DNA from: Thermanaerosceptrum fracticalcis
Lineage (GTDB): Bacteria > Bacillota > Peptococcia > DRI-13
Assembly: GCF_000746025.2 (NCBI RefSeq)
Contig: NZ_CP045798.1
Span: forward strand, 186,001 to 250,000
Length of the DNA stretch: 64,000 bases
Direction of reading: 5' to 3'
Each line of letters begins with the position of its first letter. The stretch's first letter is position 1. The notes beneath the pieces were generated by a model. The model ran no database searches. It saw only the letters and a program-made list of their open reading frames with translations, and was not told where the DNA came from. Shown piece after piece: positions 59,889 through 64,000 of this stretch. The position numbers were made by a program, and so were the translations under genes.

Positions 59889-61115
59889 TTGCAGAAAAAA
59901 AGCCTCATGTCTCTGGGTGCGTTATGCGGTGTCCCTTTTATCATGGTTTTGGGTAATTCCATGCTTATTCCTGTTTTACCCCAAATGAAACAAGCTTTAG
60001 ATATATCCCAGTTTAAGGTTAGTTTAGCCATTACCCTGTTCTCTATACCTGCCGGGCTGGCTATACCGGTAGCAGGCTTCCTTTCTGACCGTATCAACAG
60101 GAAAAGCATCATTGTCCCTGCATTGATTACTTACGGTTTAGGGGGGGTTATTGCCGGACTTGCGGCAGTTTTTTTCAAGTCCTATACGTTGATTATGGCA
60201 GGCCGTATTTTGCAGGGGATAGGAGCGGCCGGGACAGCGCCCATAGCCATGGCTCTGGCCGGTGACATTTTTACCAGCAGTGAACGCAGTAAGGTGTTAG
60301 GTTTGCTGGAAGCGTCCAACGGTTTAGGCAAAGTCGTAAGCCCTATCCTGGGTTCTCTCATAGGATTGCTGGCCTGGTGGGCAGTATTTTTTCTTTTCCC
60401 TGTCCTTTGTATACCCATTGCCCTGGGAATCTGGTTTCTGGTAAAAGAACCCAAGAGTCAAAACGAAGCCAAACCGGTAAAACAGTATCTGACTACTTTA
60501 AAAAAGATTTTCGAAAATAAAGGGGTGTCTTTAGTTTCAGTTTTCCTGGCCGGGACGACCGTACTTTTTGTCTTATTCGGCGTATTATTTTACTTATCAG
60601 ATCACCTGGAAACCAAGTATAAAATTGAAGGAGTCTTAAAAGGCCTGATTTTAGCCATTCCTGTATTGGCTATGTCCACCACTTCGTACATTACCGGCAT
60701 AGTGACACAGAAAAAAAGTTCCTTTTTTAAACTGTTGGTAGTAGCAGGACTTTTTCTTTTGAGCGGGTCTATGGCCATCGTACCGTTTTTCCGGGACAAT
60801 ACCTATATTTTAGTTGGAGCTCTTATTTTTGCGGGAATTGGTACCGGCTTAGTCCTACCCTGTCTCAATACCCTCATCACGAGCTCTTGTAAAATCGATG
60901 AACGGGGAATGGTTACTTCTTTGTATGGAGGCGTTCGCTTTTTCGGTGTGGCAGGTGGACCGCCGCTTTTTGGGCTCTTGATGGAAAAAAGCCCCACCTG
61001 GACTTTCTTAGTGCCCGCTATTTTAGCCGCCAGTGTAGGTGCCATTAACCTCTTCTTTCTGAAACAGGATGTATTAAAGAAGGCTGAAACTGAGAAAGAA
61101 CAAGAAAAGAATTAG
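59889..61115 (+). CDS. MFS drug:proton antiporter-type transporter
   Basis: ~408 residues from a TTG at 59889, 11 bases after AAGGGAG; the upstream reading from 59820 starts inside repeat DNA. Twelve hydrophobic helices. The MFS motif A region reads GFLSDRINRKSII, and GRILQGIGAAGTAPIAMALA is the antiporter motif C-type helix seen in multidrug and tetracycline efflux pumps (TCR/Bmr group). Substrate unknown. The C-terminus is charged (KKAETEKEQEKN). Single-gene unit. Confidence 0.85.
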   Translation: MQKKSLMSLGALCGVPFIMVLGNSMLIPVLPQMKQALDISQFKVSLAITLFSIPAGLAIPVAGFLSDRINRKSIIVPALITYGLGGVIAGLAAVFFKSYTLIMAGRILQGIGAAGTAPIAMALAGDIFTSSERSKVLGLLEASNGLGKVVSPILGSLIGLLAWWAVFFLFPVLCIPIALGIWFLVKEPKSQNEAKPVKQYLTTLKKIFENKGVSLVSVFLAGTTVLFVLFGVLFYLSDHLETKYKIEGVLKGLILAIPVLAMSTTSYITGIVTQKKSSFFKLLVVAGLFLLSGSMAIVPFFRDNTYILVGALIFAGIGTGLVLPCLNTLITSSCKIDERGMVTSLYGGVRFFGVAGGPPLFGLLMEKSPTWTFLVPAILAASVGAINLFFLKQDVLKKAETEKEQEKN

Positions 61116-61221
61116 ACTGGCTCCGGCTGATATTATTTGTATATAATAAAAAGGGAAATAGGCTGTTTATGTAGAAAAATCTTTAACGTATCTTCGGAGA
61201 TACTTTAGGGAGGGTGATAAG

Positions 61222-61731
61222 ATGAACATTACACCAAAATTCATAACAAGAAGTGCTTTATTATTAGCTCTAGCCATTGCCGTCCAGAGTTTTAAGCTGC
61301 CCCAACCCATAACCGGTCCCCTGGTGAACGCTATACTTTTCCTAGCAACCGCCACCGTAGGGACTATGAGCGGCGTCATAGTGGGTCTTTTTACACCCGT
61401 TCTGGCCTTTGTCTTTGGCATTATGACTCTTTTTCCCGCTGTTCCCCTGATTATGGCGGGTAACGCCGCCCTGGCCCTTGTTTATGGAATCTTACAAAAA
61501 AGGCCTGTGACAGGCATTGTTGCTGCTTCCCTGGGCAAATATGCCCTTTTAACTTTAGGTGTTCATTATGTCTTACCCCTTTTCCTCAGCAAACCGTTAC
61601 CTGCTAGAGTCATCTCTCTTCTCACCACACCCCAGCTTTTTACTGCTTTAGCCGGTGGGGTATTGGCTTTTCTGGTTTTACAAGGATTGTCGATGCTGAA
61701 AAAAGAAAAGGAAACGAATTCCAACCAATAG
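61222..61731 (+). CDS. ECF transporter S component-like membrane protein
   Basis: 169 residues, about five to six helices. ALLLALAIAVQSFKLPQPIT, GPLVNAILFLATATVGTMSG and AVPLIMAGNAALALVYGILQ match substrate-binding S components of energy-coupling-factor vitamin importers. The energising A and T components are not encoded nearby, as usual for group II ECF systems, in which S components share one module. The vitamin is not evident. ATG follows GGGAGGGTG; a small hairpin (GTATC, TTCG loop) lies in the leader at ~61190. It is 17 bases from the next gene. Confidence 0.75.
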   Translation: MNITPKFITRSALLLALAIAVQSFKLPQPITGPLVNAILFLATATVGTMSGVIVGLFTPVLAFVFGIMTLFPAVPLIMAGNAALALVYGILQKRPVTGIVAASLGKYALLTLGVHYVLPLFLSKPLPARVISLLTTPQLFTALAGGVLAFLVLQGLSMLKKEKETNSNQ

Positions 61732-61748
61732 CAAGCTGAGAGGAAACA

Positions 61749-63383
61749 ATGAGTGAATTAAAGAACACATCCAAAATATATACTTTCTACAGGTCGCCTT
61801 CACCGGAAGATCCTTACCTGAACCCTGGCAGGCACGGTTCCATCATTGATTGTTTTGACCATCACTGTAATACTTATCACACCGTAAATTCCGCGGGAGA
61901 AGTGGACTTTTATTTTTTGCTCCCGGGGGATTCGGATATAGAAAACTTATTGGAAGAGGATGAAGAATTAGATTTGCTGATTGAGCATCCGGGGGGATTA
62001 GAGCTGGTGATCTCTTACCCGGACGACAGGGGAAACATCAGGGGTTGTTATCTCTTTTCTTTGTCTGATCCTATGCACAGTTATAGTTTGAAATGGCTGG
62101 TGACCAATAAGAGGCTGAATATTTATTATATCGTTTTATACGAAGGGGAATATGTTTGTACCGGTGTAAAATGTGTTTATCTTCCGGAGATTGTGTGTTA
62201 TGAGCTCCTGCGTTATTTAGAAGGGAAAAAACCCCTTTTGTTTCCCAAATTTCATAACCATTCCCTTAGCGACGAGGTCTTGACAGAGGAAAGGTTAAGG
62301 AGAGAAGCCTGGGGGTTTTATCTGGATTATACCGGTATGAAGAGCAGGATAGGTAGTTCCACGGATGCCGAAGAAATTATTTCCCGCCACATTCTCCACG
62401 GTTTGGCCTGTTTGCAAAGGAGCAGGCGGCCTAAAATCAAAGAGGACATGCTTATCTTTTGGGTGGGACGTAAGATTAGTCTTAATCCCCACGATATACC
62501 CAGCGAATATTATAGTGTCTATCTCTCCGGTGACTTATTAAGCGGCCATGCCTCCCGCGATCCGGTCAGGCATGTGATGGAAGAGGTTCTGGGGGAAATT
62601 CCCGAGTACCGCGGAAGTTCCTGGGTTTGCCCTGTGGCTGAAGAAGGGGTTCCTCTGGTTGTGATCAGGAATAATCACCTGTACCGCCTGGAACTGTCGC
62701 CGAACTTTTACAACTCTGCCCACCTCATCTTTCAAGAATGCAGCCTGCCTCACACCGGTTATCAAAGTTATTATCAGGAGGTCCTCAGCACCGGTAAGTA
62801 TAACCGGTCCAATGCCAAGATTTATACCTTTCCTGATAAAAGCAGGGATAAAGGCGTCCAAACATTAGACGAGGTAAAACCCTTTTCCAGGGGCGATCTG
62901 CTTAATATCATTGAAGAGGGGCGAGAAGAGAATTTATCCCGGATTTTCGCCACGCTCCCCCAGGTCCCCGGTAAAGATATGGACGAAATTGTCGTCTCCA
63001 TCTGCGAAAAGTTTAAAAAGAAGGCGGAACCGTACTTTCTCGCTTTTCTTGATGTGTCTGCTTTTCCCCTTAAAGCTGCAGCTATTATGGGCGTGGGTAT
63101 TCTGGAAAGTGTCAAGGCCATACCCAATCTCATCGAGATCATGAAAGGACCTGCACGGGAGGCAGTCTATGCCAAATATGCGCTGGGTATGATCGGAGAC
63201 CCTGCCTTTCCCTTTGTGGAGCCCCTTTTGCGTGACAGAAAAATGGACATACGCATCAGGGCCATTGAAACATTAAGTCTCATCGGTACGCGAGAGGCCT
63301 ATGCAGCTATTGAGAACATGCAAAAGGACCGCAGCGCCAAAGTGGAACAAGTGAGGAAGCGGGTATTAACACCGCTAAGCTAA
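61749..63383 (+). CDS. HEAT-repeat protein with unrecognised N-terminal region
   Basis: 544 residues. Residues ~420-540 are alpha-helical HEAT/PBS-type repeats (AAIMGVGILESVKAIPNLIE, AVYAKYALGMIGDPAFPFVE, IRAIETLSLIGTREAYAAIE), usual in protein-protein contact. Residues 1-~380 match no family I recognise; they are rich in aromatic residues (YTFYRSPSPEDPYLNPGRHG, DCFDHHCNTYHTV) with several His/Cys that could bind metal, and a possible internal echo: KIYTFYRSPSPEDP near residue 9 and KIYTFPDKSRDK near 357. ATG after GAGAGGAAA. Downstream of and close to the ECF S component but no functional link is obvious. Confidence 0.6.
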   Translation: MSELKNTSKIYTFYRSPSPEDPYLNPGRHGSIIDCFDHHCNTYHTVNSAGEVDFYFLLPGDSDIENLLEEDEELDLLIEHPGGLELVISYPDDRGNIRGCYLFSLSDPMHSYSLKWLVTNKRLNIYYIVLYEGEYVCTGVKCVYLPEIVCYELLRYLEGKKPLLFPKFHNHSLSDEVLTEERLRREAWGFYLDYTGMKSRIGSSTDAEEIISRHILHGLACLQRSRRPKIKEDMLIFWVGRKISLNPHDIPSEYYSVYLSGDLLSGHASRDPVRHVMEEVLGEIPEYRGSSWVCPVAEEGVPLVVIRNNHLYRLELSPNFYNSAHLIFQECSLPHTGYQSYYQEVLSTGKYNRSNAKIYTFPDKSRDKGVQTLDEVKPFSRGDLLNIIEEGREENLSRIFATLPQVPGKDMDEIVVSICEKFKKKAEPYFLAFLDVSAFPLKAAAIMGVGILESVKAIPNLIEIMKGPAREAVYAKYALGMIGDPAFPFVEPLLRDRKMDIRIRAIETLSLIGTREAYAAIENMQKDRSAKVEQVRKRVLTPLS

Positions 63384-63405
63384 AAGCCAACCCGGAGGTT
63401 GGCTT
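63384..63405. terminator. Terminator between convergent genes
   Basis: Perfect 9-bp stem AAGCCAACC / GGTTGGCTT with CGGA loop. No long T-run on either side, so probably a modest terminator for both flanking genes. Confidence 0.6.
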
Positions 63406-63406
63406 A

Positions 63407-64000
63407 CTAATTGCTTACTTTTTGTTCTCGATGTTGGATGATAGTCAGGAGGTCCCTTAAATCCTGCAAAACATAAGTTGGTTTTTCCGCTGCCAGAGCC
63501 TCTGGCGGCAAAAGTGAATAGGAAACCAGGGCGCTGTCTACCCCGGCATTTCTGGCGCAGCGTAAGTCCATGGGGCTGTCTCCCACCATTAAGGCATGTG
63601 GGGCTTTCACCTTCATTTCTTTCAGTGCTTTTTCAATGGGTGCCGGATGGGGTTTGTGCTCTGGAATATCGTCGAGTCCGATAATCACTTCAAAAAAGGG
63701 GGTCAGCCTAAACAGTTCCAGGCCTTTTAAGGCTGAGGGTTTAAACTTGGAAGTGACAACACCCAGTTTTATTCCCATCTCATAAAGCTGGGCCAGGGTT
63801 TCCCGCACATGGGGAAAAATGGTGGTCAGTTCATCGTGTTTTAGCGCATTATGGGCCCGGTAAGTGGCAACCAATTCATCAACATTCTTTGGGGCAAAGC
63901 GGCTTAATGTCACTCGCAAGGGTTCTCCAAAATACGGTGTGAGTTCCTGGGGTTTAACTTGGATACCAAGATGCTTTTCCAGGGTATACTGAAAAGTATG
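63407..64000 (-). CDS. ppaX: Pyrophosphatase PpaX / HAD hydrolase (5' end beyond window)
   Basis: At least 198 residues are present, with the reading frame open to the window edge. The cap region (HTFQYTLEKHLGIQVKPQEL, PYFGEPL), DELVATYRAHNALKHDEL, the motif-II TS in LGVVTSKFKPSALKGLELF, and GLDDIPEHKPHPAPIEKALK and LMVGDSPMDLRCARNAGV (motifs III-IV) match PpaX, which hydrolyses pyrophosphate released by Hpr kinase/phosphorylase. The catalytic DxDGT motif should be just off the end of the window. A related HAD phosphatase such as phosphoglycolate phosphatase is the alternative. Confidence 0.8.
   Translation of the reverse strand, partial: HTFQYTLEKHLGIQVKPQELTPYFGEPLRVTLSRFAPKNVDELVATYRAHNALKHDELTTIFPHVRETLAQLYEMGIKLGVVTSKFKPSALKGLELFRLTPFFEVIIGLDDIPEHKPHPAPIEKALKEMKVKAPHALMVGDSPMDLRCARNAGVDSALVSYSLLPPEALAAEKPTYVLQDLRDLLTIIQHREQKVSN

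Overview
The window looks like chromosome from a strictly anaerobic, endospore-forming member of the Clostridia (Bacillota), probably Peptococcaceae-like. Grounds: the conserved clostridial block TIGR03960 - TIGR03936/DUF2344 - rng - rplU - prp - rpmA - spo0B - obg; spore-associated small families (DUF1657, YqhV/DUF2619); oxygen-sensitive chemistry (aldehyde:ferredoxin oxidoreductase, many ferredoxins); and an archaeal-type split glutamate synthase. No rRNA, tRNA or CRISPR array was seen. The species is not identifiable from the text alone.

Layout. 1-3400 (minus): an ECF sigma factor / anti-sigma / membrane protein / DedA-PAP2 operon, followed by a decayed DedA gene. 3.7-5 kb: a structured leader and a P-loop ATPase. 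5.1-9.75 kb: a sigma-54 activator, an SSS transporter behind a -24/-12 promoter, and a creatinase-like M24 protein. 9.85-22.6 kb: an accessory segment with a frameshifted IS110-family element, an AGG-rich operon (M20 dipeptidase, Asp/Glu/hydantoin racemase-like, DUF917, DUF1177, an AroM fusion, M29-like protein, OPT transporter) and a convergent PucR regulator. The segment is bounded by two diverged copies of the M24 gene's 3' end. 22.9-26.4 kb: a second -24/-12 promoter and a four-to-five-subunit amino-acid dehydrogenase complex (proline/hydroxyproline/sarcosine dehydrogenase type). 26.6-29.4 kb: polyferredoxin, tungsten/molybdenum aldehyde oxidoreductase and a ThiS/MoaD-like protein. 29.8-40.8 kb: nitrogen assimilation: a five-gene glutamate synthase, two glutamine synthetases, P-II, Amt and an ANTAR antiterminator, with ANTAR-type leaders on amt and on the second glnA. 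40.9-44.1 kb: cobalamin-dependent methionine synthase and its separate reactivation-like protein. 44.2-52.9 kb: the sporulation/ribosome/obg block. 53-64 kb: a mixed region with two YdjM-like membrane hydrolases, a nucleotidyltransferase pair resembling a toxin-antitoxin system, small spore-type proteins, transporters, a HEAT-repeat protein and ppaX (cut by the window edge).

How the genes may work together. The sigma-54 activator probably drives both -24/-12 promoters through a shared 31-bp site, linking uptake and cleavage of a nitrogenous substrate to its oxidation by the flavoprotein complex; released ammonium would feed the glutamine synthetase/glutamate synthase genes nearby. The inserted operon looks like a self-contained, PucR-controlled uptake and breakdown pathway for an unknown peptide-like compound and is the best candidate for an undescribed system. 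Another genome-scale oddity is a family of composite intergenic repeats built from short degenerate words, found at about nine places here, sometimes as inverted pairs around terminators.
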